From Polaromonas sp. (lineage in GTDB: Bacteria; Pseudomonadota; Gammaproteobacteria; Burkholderiales; Burkholderiaceae_C), in assembly GCA_013297865.1 (NCBI GenBank), contig JAAFIP010000006.1, positions 1-64,000 on the forward strand: 64,000 bases of DNA, written 5' to 3'. Shown here piece after piece: positions 45,044 to 51,634 of the stretch. Positions within the stretch are counted from its first letter, which is position 1, and every line of letters begins with the position of its first letter. The position numbers and the translations under genes were made by a program. The notes beneath the pieces were generated by a model, which saw nothing but the letters and a program-made list of their open reading frames with translations, had not been told where the DNA came from and did no database searches.

Positions 45044-46087
45044 CTACTTTGCCACAAAGCGGTAAAAAAACAAACCATCCTTCACCACATGCTCCTGCTT
45101 CACATGCTCAATCAGGTTAAACGCATGCAAGCGGTTAAGCAGCGTTTCTGCGTTGTGGCGGCGCAGCTTGAATTGTTTACAAACCCAATCCACCGCGTCT
45201 GTGCCGACAAAGCAGGCCGGGTAGGTTTTGCCGTGGTACAGGCGATCGCGCACCTGCACGCCCTGGCTGGAGGCTAGCAGGCGGTGCGTGGCGGCCAGGT
45301 TGATGCGATCGACATCGCTGGAGACGGCGGTGCGATAGAACAGGGCCGCGTCAGCAAAGGCATGCTCGTGCACCACATGGTGCAGCAGGCCCAGCGCTTG
45401 CAGCGCGCCACCCAGCTCTATGGCAACTGCGGCAGACACGCTGTATTGCTTGCCCAGCCAAGCCACCGCCTCGCTGCCCACAAAGCAGCTTGGGTACGAC
45501 TTCAGGCGGTACACCCTGCTGAGCGATTTGACATTGCTGGCCAGCTCGGTGCACAGCGCCTCGGCGGTGAGGCCCGTGGCCTTGCGGATCAGGCCGCGCG
45601 GCGAGCTGGTGTCGCCCTTGATCTGCATGGCGCTGAAATAGCGCGCCAGGCTGTCGCGCGGCAGGGCAGGCAAGCCCGTGTGCTCGGCTACCCATGCCAG
45701 CACCCCCTGCGACTGAGACTCCAGGCTGGCCGCGTCCAGCTGCGCCACCAGATCAGCAAAGTCCAGCTCTTTGGCCCAGGCCCGGTCTGAGGGCCACAGC
45801 CCCTGCTGCGTGCGGGTCAGCGTAATGCGCTTGCGCGCCTCGGGCTGGGGCAGCAGCGCGGCCAGCGCCAGATGGTGGGGCAGGGCATGCCGCATGCCCG
45901 CCAGGTCGATAAAGGCCACTGTGCGCGACCCGGCATGCAAAGCCTGCGCCAGCTTGCCCAGCTCGCTGCGGCTGGGCAAGATGTCCTGCGGCAGCACGTT
46001 CATAGCCATCAACGCCGCACGCAGCGTATCGCGCGCGTCGCCAGGCGGCATGCACAGCAGTGCAGTAGGGGCGCTGGTCAGACTCAT
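45044..46087 (-). CDS. protein with two C-terminal DEP domains
   Basis: Protein of 347 aa. Residues about 1-110 look like a degenerate receiver or other alpha/beta domain (PTALLCMPPGDARDTL, VAFIDLAGMRHALPHH). The second half repeats a DEP domain: YRLKSYPSCFVGSEAVAWLG and LYHGKTYPACFVGTDAVDWV, each followed by AVAIELGGALQALGLL-like helices. DEP domains mostly mediate membrane or protein targeting in eukaryotes; bacterial tandem copies are uncommon. The start at 46087 is preferred; the frame extends to 46138 with another ATG. Confidence 0.82.
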   Translation of the reverse strand: MSLTSAPTALLCMPPGDARDTLRAALMAMNVLPQDILPSRSELGKLAQALHAGSRTVAFIDLAGMRHALPHHLALAALLPQPEARKRITLTRTQQGLWPSDRAWAKELDFADLVAQLDAASLESQSQGVLAWVAEHTGLPALPRDSLARYFSAMQIKGDTSSPRGLIRKATGLTAEALCTELASNVKSLSRVYRLKSYPSCFVGSEAVAWLGKQYSVSAAVAIELGGALQALGLLHHVVHEHAFADAALFYRTAVSSDVDRINLAATHRLLASSQGVQVRDRLYHGKTYPACFVGTDAVDWVCKQFKLRRHNAETLLNRLHAFNLIEHVKQEHVVKDGLFFYRFVAK

Positions 46088-46285
46088 GGGCGAGGTCTCT
46101 GTAATGTTGTGGGGCAGCTTGCACAGTGCAGTACGCATGCGCCTGCAGGCTGGATGTAGCTTAGTATTACCTGTCACAAGATTCTTACAATCCCGGCGGC
46201 GGCGCGGCCAGGACCCGCCTGGGGTGTAGCTGCAAGGCGCAGCTGCTCCTGTGTGAATGAGATTTATGATGCTAATCGGTCGCCA

Positions 46286-46326
46286 GACCAATAGAATATC
46301 ACGGGAGCAGCTATCAAAAGCGTAGT
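46286..46326 (+). repeat. dispersed 3'-end repeat, copy R7
   Basis: CCAATAGAATATCACGGGAG then CAGCTATCAAAAGCGTAGT. Follows the stop of the nucleotidyltransferase gene (46377) by 50 bases on its strand. The gap to the DEP gene also contains AGCTGC-AAGGC-GCAGCT, a small hairpin at 46228-46244. Confidence 0.85.
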
Positions 46327-46376
46327 GAATTATCGTTAAGTTGGTAGTCTGCAATTTGCTAGCAGGTGCGCCCGGC

Positions 46377-46667
46377 TCATACTGAAACAGCCTCGCGCAG
46401 CACCTGTGCACGAAAGCTGGCGGGCAAACTGTTAGGTGTTAGAACATCCACATCCAGGCCCAGCAGGTTTTTGAGCTCAAAGCGAATCGCGCCAATATCC
46501 ATCAGCGTGGTCTGTGCAGTGGGTTCTACTAATAGATCAAGGTCACTGCCAGCAATATCGTCGCCGCGCAGAGCCGAGCCAAACACTCGCACCCCGCTCA
46601 CGCGGTGGCTTAGCGCAATTTCGCGGATGCGGGTGCGGTGCAGGGACAGGGCTTCGGAGGGACGCAT
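46377..46667 (-). CDS. MNT-type minimal nucleotidyltransferase (orphan antitoxin-like)
   Basis: Protein of 96 aa with the pol-beta nucleotidyltransferase signature RVFGSALRGDDIAGSDLDLL (GS...DxD) and ELKNLLGLDVDVLTP with the third acidic residue. Such MntA proteins AMPylate and neutralise a HEPN toxin encoded next door. No HEPN gene is present: the neighbours are the repeat and a DEP gene on one side and a divergent secreted protein on the other. Start at 46667; the frame upstream to 46748 has no homology. Confidence 0.88.
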   Translation of the reverse strand: MRPSEALSLHRTRIREIALSHRVSGVRVFGSALRGDDIAGSDLDLLVEPTAQTTLMDIGAIRFELKNLLGLDVDVLTPNSLPASFRAQVLREAVSV

Positions 46668-46810
46668 GGCCTGAGTGTAATATGCCTTGGTATTGTTGCA
46701 AGCCCAGACGCCTTGCGCCAGTAGCGGCATCGCGCAGGCCAGAAACACTAGTCCTTGCCCTACACCACAGCCACCGAGAGAGTCCTGCCTAAAGTCAAGG
46801 GTATAGACTG

Positions 46811-46852
46811 AATAGTATATTTAAATACCAAGCAGTAATTATTTATACTATT
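46811..46852. promoter_or_regulatory. AT-rich promoter with inverted repeat
   Basis: AATAGTATA (46811-46819) and TATACTATT (46844-46852) are perfect arms around 24 bases, in a strongly AT-rich stretch 11 bases before the start at 46863. Likely promoter and operator of that gene. Confidence 0.5.
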
Positions 46853-46862
46853 TAGGTTAAAC

Positions 46863-47582
46863 ATGCCGTTTCTCACATCCTCTTTCCATCCACGCCTGAT
46901 TCTGGCCGCCTGCCTCAGCATGCTGGCATGCACAAGCGCATGGGCTGATGCTGACGCCACCAAGCGCGAGATCATCGCGCTGGCCACTACCTACCAAGGC
47001 CAAGGCGACCCAGACGGCGCCAAGCAACGCAGCCTGGAAGCACTGGTCGAGCGTCTGCTGACCCAGCAGCCACAGCCACCGCTAAAGGACAGGCTGCCAC
47101 TGCTCTATGGCGCCTGGAAGCAGGTGTGGGGCCCTTACATCTACACCGACGACTCCCGGGGTGTGGACGCAGACATTGACCCTGGCAACATCATCCAGGT
47201 GGTGCTGGAAGGCGGCTATTACTACAACGTCAACCCCACCCTGGCGCGCACTGGCAAGCCACCAGTGACCACCCTGCTGCGTGGTGAATACACGCTAGAC
47301 CCGAGCAGGCCCAACATCCTCAACGTGCAGTTCACCAAACTGAACAAGCTCGACGGCCTGGGGCCCGATGGGCTGCGCCTGCAAGACCTGCCCGCCAAAT
47401 CCGAGGCGCGCCAGCTGCCCGGCGAGCGCAGCGCCCTACCAGCGTTTCTGGTTCGCCTGTTGTTTGGCAAAGGCTCCCTGCGCGAGGTATACACCGACGC
47501 CGACCTCCGGATCACCTACGGATCAAGCCGAGACAATCTGCTGAAAAACTATATCTATATTTTGCAGAGGGTGCCGGGCTGA
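46863..47582 (+). CDS. secreted protein of unknown function
   Basis: Protein of 239 aa with a signal peptide (LILAACLSMLACTSAWA); a lipobox reading (MLAC) is also possible. The mature part starts with a helical stretch then PLLYGAWKQVWGPYIYTDDS and VQFTKLNKLDGLGPDGLRLQ, a layout faintly like PAP/fibrillin lipid-binding proteins, but I would not assign it. Ends next to repeat R8, converging on the XRE antitoxin gene. Confidence 0.7.
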   Translation: MPFLTSSFHPRLILAACLSMLACTSAWADADATKREIIALATTYQGQGDPDGAKQRSLEALVERLLTQQPQPPLKDRLPLLYGAWKQVWGPYIYTDDSRGVDADIDPGNIIQVVLEGGYYYNVNPTLARTGKPPVTTLLRGEYTLDPSRPNILNVQFTKLNKLDGLGPDGLRLQDLPAKSEARQLPGERSALPAFLVRLLFGKGSLREVYTDADLRITYGSSRDNLLKNYIYILQRVPG

Positions 47583-47593
47583 ATAGGCCGCTA

Positions 47594-47634
47594 GCCCAAT
47601 GGAATATCGCAGGAGAAGCTATAAAATATGTAGC
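47594..47634 (+). repeat. dispersed 3'-end repeat, copy R8
   Basis: CCCAATGGAATATCGCAGGA then GAAGCTATAAAATATGTAGC, a diverged copy. It lies 22 bases from the stop of the XRE antitoxin gene (47657) on its strand. Confidence 0.75.
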
Positions 47635-47656
47635 AAATATCTAGCTCCTGAACGCA

Positions 47657-47965
47657 TCACACCATCTGAATCATCAGCTTCTTGCCGCAAGCCTGCGCGT
47701 ATTTACGCAGCGTGGCAAAAGACGGCGAATGCTTTTCACTGCGCAGCGACGCTTCTAGCCGCGACACGGCTGACACGGTAGTGCCCATGCGCTCAGCCAC
47801 ATCCGCCTGGGTGAGGCCCGCCGCCTGGCGCGCGTCCAGCATCGCGTGCAGGGCGGTGTATTCCTCCTCCAGTGCGTCAAACGCTTTCTTCACGCCGGGT
47901 TTGGCCAACAGTGTTTTGCGGAAAGCCGCGTTATGCGGTACGGGTTTGTAGCCAGCTTCAGCCAT
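47657..47965 (-). CDS. XRE-family antitoxin (HigA/RelB-like) whose toxin is lost
   Basis: DNA-binding protein of 102 aa. The helix-turn-helix reads GLTQADVAERMGTTVSAVSR, preceded by a helical N-terminus (KKAFDALEEEYTALHAML). The start at 47965 is chosen because AGAGG lies about 8 bases upstream and because ATGGCTGA contains the stop of the upstream toxin frame, the usual overlap in these operons. The toxin just upstream is a deletion remnant and its operator survives, so this regulator may still repress an empty promoter. Confidence 0.88.
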   Translation of the reverse strand: MAEAGYKPVPHNAAFRKTLLAKPGVKKAFDALEEEYTALHAMLDARQAAGLTQADVAERMGTTVSAVSRLEASLRSEKHSPSFATLRKYAQACGKKLMIQMV

Positions 47966-48063
47966 GTTGCACATCCTCTAATCGTTTACGCAACGATGCC
48001 CGCTGGCATGGCAAAAACTTCTTTACGAACCTTCTCGTTGTAGTAACTAATTGACCAATTCAT
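47958..48063 (-). pseudogene. RelE/HigB-type toxin remnant with internal deletion
   Basis: Starting at the ATG 48063 the frame reads MNWSISYYNEKVRKEVFAMP (25 codons to TAA at 47986), the N-terminus of a RelE-superfamily toxin. In another frame just after the break comes RKRLEDVQHG followed by TGA at 47958, which is a typical C-terminus of the same toxin and overlaps the antitoxin start. The central ~60-70 codons are missing. Both ends kept in the right place show one deletion rather than decay from an end. Confidence 0.82.
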
Positions 48064-48075
48064 TTTGCGTTGATG

Positions 48076-48091
48076 TTAGCATATTTGCTAA
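48076..48091. promoter_or_regulatory. operator-like palindrome of the broken toxin-antitoxin locus
   Basis: TTAGCA-TATT-TGCTAA, perfect 6-base arms, 13 bases upstream of the toxin remnant ATG. The place and symmetry are those of a toxin-antitoxin autoregulatory operator. Confidence 0.65.
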
Positions 48092-48185
48092 TATTTTTCA
48101 ACCAGAGGGCTGCGCGGACGAAACGCGATGCGCTGAGTGAGCGCTATCGATTTGCCTTAGCAATTAGGAGTTATTTAAGCTGCCA

Positions 48186-48226
48186 GCCCAATAGAATATC
48201 GCGGGAGCAGCTATCAAAAACGTAGT
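48186..48226 (+). repeat. dispersed 3'-end repeat, copy R9
   Basis: CCCAATAGAATATCGCGGGA then GCAGCTATCAAAAACGTAGT, close to consensus. It ends 12 bases from the stop of the short ORF at 48239 on that strand. Confidence 0.85.
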
Positions 48227-48238
48227 ACATCATAGGCT

Positions 48239-48364
48239 TTAAGCGCACGTCTTTCGACGCGGTGCAGGCTCACCATTGGGCATCTTGACGTGCTTGCCTT
48301 CAACTCCAGGAACTTTCAACCCAAATGCCTCGGCCGTGCGACGGGCCTGGGTGGCAGAGACCAC
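48239..48364 (-). CDS. short ORF, possibly the frameshifted tail of the MqsA-like gene
   Basis: 41 codons from a GTG that overlaps the preceding TAG: VVSATQARRTAEAFGLKVPG, then a basic tail ending RRKTCA. The ARRTAEAFGLK part looks like the first helices of an MqsA-type helix-turn-helix domain. It could be the remainder of the upstream gene after a frameshift, or a coupled small gene. Confidence 0.4.
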   Translation of the reverse strand: MVSATQARRTAEAFGLKVPGVEGKHVKMPNGEPAPRRKTCA

Positions 48365-48726
48365 TAGCCCGGATTGACGGAATACTTGTCATCTACCGAC
48401 TTGCGAAACGCTAGCACTGCGAGCTTGTTCAAACGGCCTTGCTCAGCGTCTGCAAAGTCAGACTTGCAGGCGCTGCACACGGTGTAGCGCAAGGGCACCA
48501 TTGCCTTCGCGCCTTTGTACTCGCTCTCTGCTTGGTCAATGTGCGCGCTCACCTGGCCTTGGCCACATAAGGGGCACGGAGCGGCAGGTGTTGAAGCATT
48601 GGGCACTTTGATTCGGTAGGCAACTTTGCCCAGTCCGGCATTCAATTGACGAACCGAAAGCAACATCTCTGCGCCGATGTCCCGCTTGGCATCGCGTGCT
48701 AAAAGTTGTTTTCTGGGCATCACCAT
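48364..48726 (-). CDS. MqsA/YgiT-like zinc-ribbon protein lacking a helix-turn-helix
   Basis: Protein of 120 aa. The centre has two CxxC pairs, CPLCGQGQVSAHIDQ and YTVCSACKSDFADAEQ, then LNKLAVLAFRKSVDD, as in the zinc-binding N-terminal domain of MqsA antitoxins. The N-terminal 50 residues (MVMPRKQLLARDAKRDIGAE) are unlike MqsA, and the DNA-binding C-terminal domain is absent; the frame ends KYSVNPG. It follows HigA by 16 bases and has AAGGAA upstream, so it may be expressed with higBA. Confidence 0.65.
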   Translation of the reverse strand: MVMPRKQLLARDAKRDIGAEMLLSVRQLNAGLGKVAYRIKVPNASTPAAPCPLCGQGQVSAHIDQAESEYKGAKAMVPLRYTVCSACKSDFADAEQGRLNKLAVLAFRKSVDDKYSVNPG

Positions 48727-48742
48727 GGTTATTGGGTTCCTT

Positions 48743-49039
48743 TCAAGCCGTTTTCTTAAACTTCACTTGCACCGAATAGCCCAGGTTGGCCGCCACATTG
48801 ACCAGCGCATCGAGTGTGAATTTTTCGGTGCGGCCTTTGACGAGATCGTTCATGCGTGGCTGCGTGATGCCTGCGAGTTTGGCGGCCTCTGCTTGTGTGA
48901 TGCCCATTTTCTCAATTGCTTTGCGAATGTGCAGCGATAGCTCGGCACGCAAGAGCAAGTTTTGCGCTTCAGCTTCGGGGAATCCGAGGTCACGAAAGAC
49001 GTTATCGCTGCCGACGATGCTTTTGAGTTTCTCAGTCAT
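48743..49039 (-). CDS. higA: HigA-type XRE antitoxin
   Basis: Protein of 98 aa: SDNVFRDLGFPEAEAQNLLL then HIRKAIEKMGITQAEAAKLA and GITQPRMNDLVKGRTEKFTL, the helix-turn-helix of HigA-2-type antitoxins. It neutralises and co-represses with the HigB-like toxin whose gene overlaps it by 4 bases. Complete. Confidence 0.92.
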   Translation of the reverse strand: MTEKLKSIVGSDNVFRDLGFPEAEAQNLLLRAELSLHIRKAIEKMGITQAEAAKLAGITQPRMNDLVKGRTEKFTLDALVNVAANLGYSVQVKFKKTA

Positions 49040-49362
49040 TTTGCTTTTTCCTTCATCAGTATTGCATAGCGGGCTTGGGCCATTGCCAAATCGGTTGTTG
49101 CCGTTTTCTGCGTTTTCTTCACAAAGGCATGCAACACATAAACAGCTTGTTCAAACTTTGCTACGTAAATCACCCGATATTGATTACCCGCCTGTACGCG
49201 AATTTCATAGGCCCCCGCACCCACTGTCGGCATTGGCTTGAAGTCAAGCGGCGTTTCTCCGCGTTGTACAAGCCACAAGTCGTATCCCACCAAAGATCGA
49301 GCCTGGTCGGGAAAATCACGCACAGCGTTTAGAGACGTTCCGAGCCATTCAATACGTTTCAT
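49036..49362 (-). CDS. higB: HigB/Gp49-like RelE-superfamily toxin
   Basis: Predicted ribosome-dependent mRNA interferase of 108 aa: IEWLGTSLNAVRDFPDQAR, GYDLWLVQRGETPLDFKPMP, YEIRVQAGNQYRVIYVAKF, YVLHAFVKKTQKT. These are all conserved blocks of the phage Gp49-like HigB family. Upstream of higA with ATGA overlap. The promoter region has a palindrome and a near-consensus LexA site, which suggests SOS control. Confidence 0.92.
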   Translation of the reverse strand: MKRIEWLGTSLNAVRDFPDQARSLVGYDLWLVQRGETPLDFKPMPTVGAGAYEIRVQAGNQYRVIYVAKFEQAVYVLHAFVKKTQKTATTDLAMAQARYAILMKEKAK

Positions 49363-49366
49363 TTTA

Positions 49367-49380
49367 TATCAATTCTGATA
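49367..49380. promoter_or_regulatory. operator-like palindrome before higB
   Basis: TATCA-ATTC-TGATA, perfect arms, 5 bases upstream of the higB ATG. A candidate HigA operator. Confidence 0.5.
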
Positions 49381-49441
49381 ATTTAGACAATCCTTCAAAC
49401 GCTTGGCGATTGCCAATATGTTTTCGATAAGCACCCAAATA

Positions 49442-49461
49442 TACTGTATATTTAAACAGTA
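49442..49461. promoter_or_regulatory. LexA (SOS) box
   Basis: TACTGTATATTTAAACAGTA differs from the ideal CTGT-N8-ACAG palindrome of E. coli at only two inner positions. It is 80 bases upstream of higB on the minus side. On the plus side, a GTG 30 bases away opens a 22-codon frame (VYEQLAAQACAMQVFSVRNC) that I cannot assign. Confidence 0.75.
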
Positions 49462-49576
49462 ATCAAGCGATTTTAGTCCAGGCCTGCTGTGTATGAACAA
49501 TTGGCCGCACAAGCATGCGCCATGCAGGTTTTCAGCGTACGTAATTGCCGTTTTTAAAGGCTAAATGGGCCCCCAA

Positions 49577-49616
49577 CCCAATAGAATATTGCGGGAGAAG
49601 CTATTAAAAGCGTAGT
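49577..49616 (+). repeat. dispersed 3'-end repeat, copy R10
   Basis: CCAATAGAATATTGCGGGAG then AAGCTATTAAAAGCGTAGT. It ends 4 bases from the stop of the broken GIY-YIG/DUF4357 gene on its strand. Confidence 0.85.
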
Positions 49617-49620
49617 GCTT

Positions 49621-50011
49621 TCAATCCGCAATCTCCACCGCCTGCCGTTTCACCTCATCCAGCGTCTGGCCTTGCGGGGTCTTCCACTCTACCCAGCCGT
49701 TGGCTGAGCGGCCCAAGATTGCTGTGGCGGCAGTGCTGGGGCTGGAAAACAGATGGTCACGGGTAAGGACATAGACGCCACTCTACATGGCCAAGATGCC
49801 TTCGCTAATCAATTGCTCTCGCACGCGAGAGTGCGATGTGCCTTGAATGGATGCCACCAGCTCTGTCCGCGCGCGCGAGCCTTGGTGCACCAAAAACCCC
49901 TCGGTGGGGTATTCGCCTATCCCTTCTGCGCCAGTGCCTTTGCAATAAAACAGTTCCTTCTCACCCGCCGCCTGCGGGAAGGTAGATTTGTATGGTTTGG
50001 GGACGGGGCAT
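49621..50011 (-). pseudogene. broken GIY-YIG/DUF4357 protein gene
   Basis: From the ATG at 50011 the frame reads MPRPQTIQIYLPAGGG then stops. Shifted by one base it continues KELFYCKGTGAEGIGEYPTE, VREQLISEGILAM, a TAG, then SGVYVLTRDHLFSSPSTAAT and AILGRSANGWVEWKTPQGQT, ending in TGA at 49621. The last part is a DUF4357 domain and the first resembles the start of GIY-YIG/DUF4357 proteins. Most of the middle (nuclease part) is missing, so there are at least a large deletion and one nonsense codon. Confidence 0.78.
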
Positions 50012-50037
50012 GAATTCCAAATCGAGCAGATAAATGC

Positions 50038-50694
50038 CTACCCTATTGGCAACTCTATTGCAGATGACTCGTTTGAAAGGGCTTTTCTCAAAATATCGTA
50101 TTTTAGAAACTTAGTGAAAAATGACAAAATTGCGACGTAGATCACTATCATCGAAAGTAAAAAGAAAACAGCACTTAATGAAATGTCAATTGCATTGCCT
50201 GTAAAACTTGCTATTGCAAAGCAGGCACTTATTCCTAAGCATAGCTCACCAGCATTTGATAACCGATTTATTTTTTTAGCGGCATTCAATGATTGCTTGT
50301 CAAAATATGAGAGTTGTGCCGTTTCTCTATTGCTGGTTGACAGCAGAATTTTTCCTATTTCAATAGTTTTCTTTTTTATTTTTTCAATTGCATTCAGCTT
50401 TTTCATCAGATAGTTGAAGCAAATTTTCGTTACCTTAAGATAAACAAACCAACTGGCCAAACTAAGAAAAATACCTATTAAGACATGTTGAATTTTTGCG
50501 TTTTCTAGTAGCTTTCCTGCTTGAAATGATATGCTGGAAATGTTTACTTGAATGAGACTTTCGCCGATACTTTTATGCGTTTGATTTTCAAATAACAGGC
50601 TAAAACTAAACCCCAGTAGGCAAAGAAAAATTCGATGTAGCGGGAATAGCGTTCGAATTTCATCAAAGTATTTCTCTTGCAAATCTTCCAGCAT
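50038..50694 (-). CDS. four-helix membrane protein of an AT-rich two-gene module
   Basis: Protein of 218 aa. Hydrophobic segments lie near 20-37 (IFLCLLGFSFSLLF), 68-88 (QHVLIGIFLSLASWFVYL), 150-170 (CLGISACFAIASFTG) and 173-198 (ISLSAVFFLLSMIVIYVAIL). Between helices 2 and 3 is a charged, probably coiled-coil segment (LMKKLNAIEKIKKKTIEIGK). No known domain recognised. It is AT-rich with Lys/Ile/Phe-rich composition, unlike nearby genes. 14 bases after the 291-aa gene, so the two are surely one operon. Confidence 0.82.
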   Translation of the reverse strand: MLEDLQEKYFDEIRTLFPLHRIFLCLLGFSFSLLFENQTHKSIGESLIQVNISSISFQAGKLLENAKIQHVLIGIFLSLASWFVYLKVTKICFNYLMKKLNAIEKIKKKTIEIGKILLSTSNRETAQLSYFDKQSLNAAKKINRLSNAGELCLGISACFAIASFTGNAIDISLSAVFFLLSMIVIYVAILSFFTKFLKYDILRKALSNESSAIELPIG

Positions 50695-50708
50695 AGTCGA
50701 GCCTGATT

Positions 50709-51584
50709 TTAAGTTGCTACACCAACGAAATATAGATCTCCGCCACGCAGATCAAAACCACCGCCTTCAATGAATGGACATGCATATATTCTGACGTGTT
50801 GCAGCATATGATGAGGATGCAGTTCTTCAACATCTGCTTGACCACTGAGATGCAACGTCACTTCGCGACCAGAATCAAGATTCTCAATTTTAGCTTTCGG
50901 GAATGCAAAGTCATTGCCCCTATCTAGGTCACGAATTCGCGCATTTACGATTAACGCAGGGCCAAGTTCACGTCTAGATACCAGACCGTGAAAATTCCTC
51001 GCTTGTTGGGCATCAAACAGGAAAACAGGATGTGTTCGTTGGCCTTGTAGTGCTATTTCGACAGTACTTCCCTCCAGCCGTTTAGAGGCCAGGGGGTAGG
51101 TGAGCTGATCAATCTCTTTAAGAATAGACCGATTGGAATATCTATCAGCCCAATTAGCTGGCGGTTCAGCAAGCATTTGACTAAATGGCATGGTGTTATT
51201 CTGCATACCTGCTACGTACTGTCGGCGCTCTGCTATTTCATTTGCTATCTGTGTAGCTTCCTCTACTTCGCCGTTGAGAGCTTGCTCAAATGGACTAAGA
51301 ATTGCGTTGCCAATTCGATCTATTAGTTCGGATGCTGCTTGATGCCCTGCCTGAATTGCATCTAGAATAATCCCGCCCTCTTTTGGATATTCAGCTGTGA
51401 AGTTTACAAACTCATAGTCTTCTGCCTTTAGTCGTGCGTGCTTCCACACATTGCCATATTTGTTGATTAAGTATGCCCTATCAATAGCCCTTTGCATATG
51501 CTCGTAGGTTCGCGCCATTACTCGAACTGAAACCTTATGTTCAGTTGTTATTGAACCATCATAGTGAATTGAGAAAATCGCCAA
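50709..51584 (-). CDS. uncharacterised soluble protein paired with the membrane protein
   Basis: Protein of 291 aa. It begins MAIFSIHYDGSITTEHKVSV, with an opening (hYDG, then a helix with YEHMQRAIDRAYL) that reminds me of hypothetical proteins found in accessory regions; this is memory, not a search. The middle is helical (SELIDRIGNAILSPFEQAL) and the C-terminal 110 residues are strand-rich (VEIALQGQRTHPVFLFDAQQ, REVTLHLSGQADVEELHPHH). No catalytic motif seen. It may sense or bind a ligand for the membrane partner. Lower GC than its flanks. Confidence 0.78.
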   Translation of the reverse strand: MAIFSIHYDGSITTEHKVSVRVMARTYEHMQRAIDRAYLINKYGNVWKHARLKAEDYEFVNFTAEYPKEGGIILDAIQAGHQAASELIDRIGNAILSPFEQALNGEVEEATQIANEIAERRQYVAGMQNNTMPFSQMLAEPPANWADRYSNRSILKEIDQLTYPLASKRLEGSTVEIALQGQRTHPVFLFDAQQARNFHGLVSRRELGPALIVNARIRDLDRGNDFAFPKAKIENLDSGREVTLHLSGQADVEELHPHHMLQHVRIYACPFIEGGGFDLRGGDLYFVGVAT

Positions 51585-51634
51585 AATTCTTCCTTGGTAA
51601 ATTGATTGGAAGTGGTCGCTTAGTGAGTAATGTC

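Noticed and set aside
37425-49616. Integron-like cassette array with the repeats as attC sites
   Set aside because: The copies lack attC-type paired core sites and extended symmetry, no integrase is present, and copies also occur inside genes.
49753-50013. Plus-strand ORF of 86 codons
   Set aside because: It is antisense to the remnant GIY-YIG/DUF4357 gene, whose translated pieces are clearly homologous.
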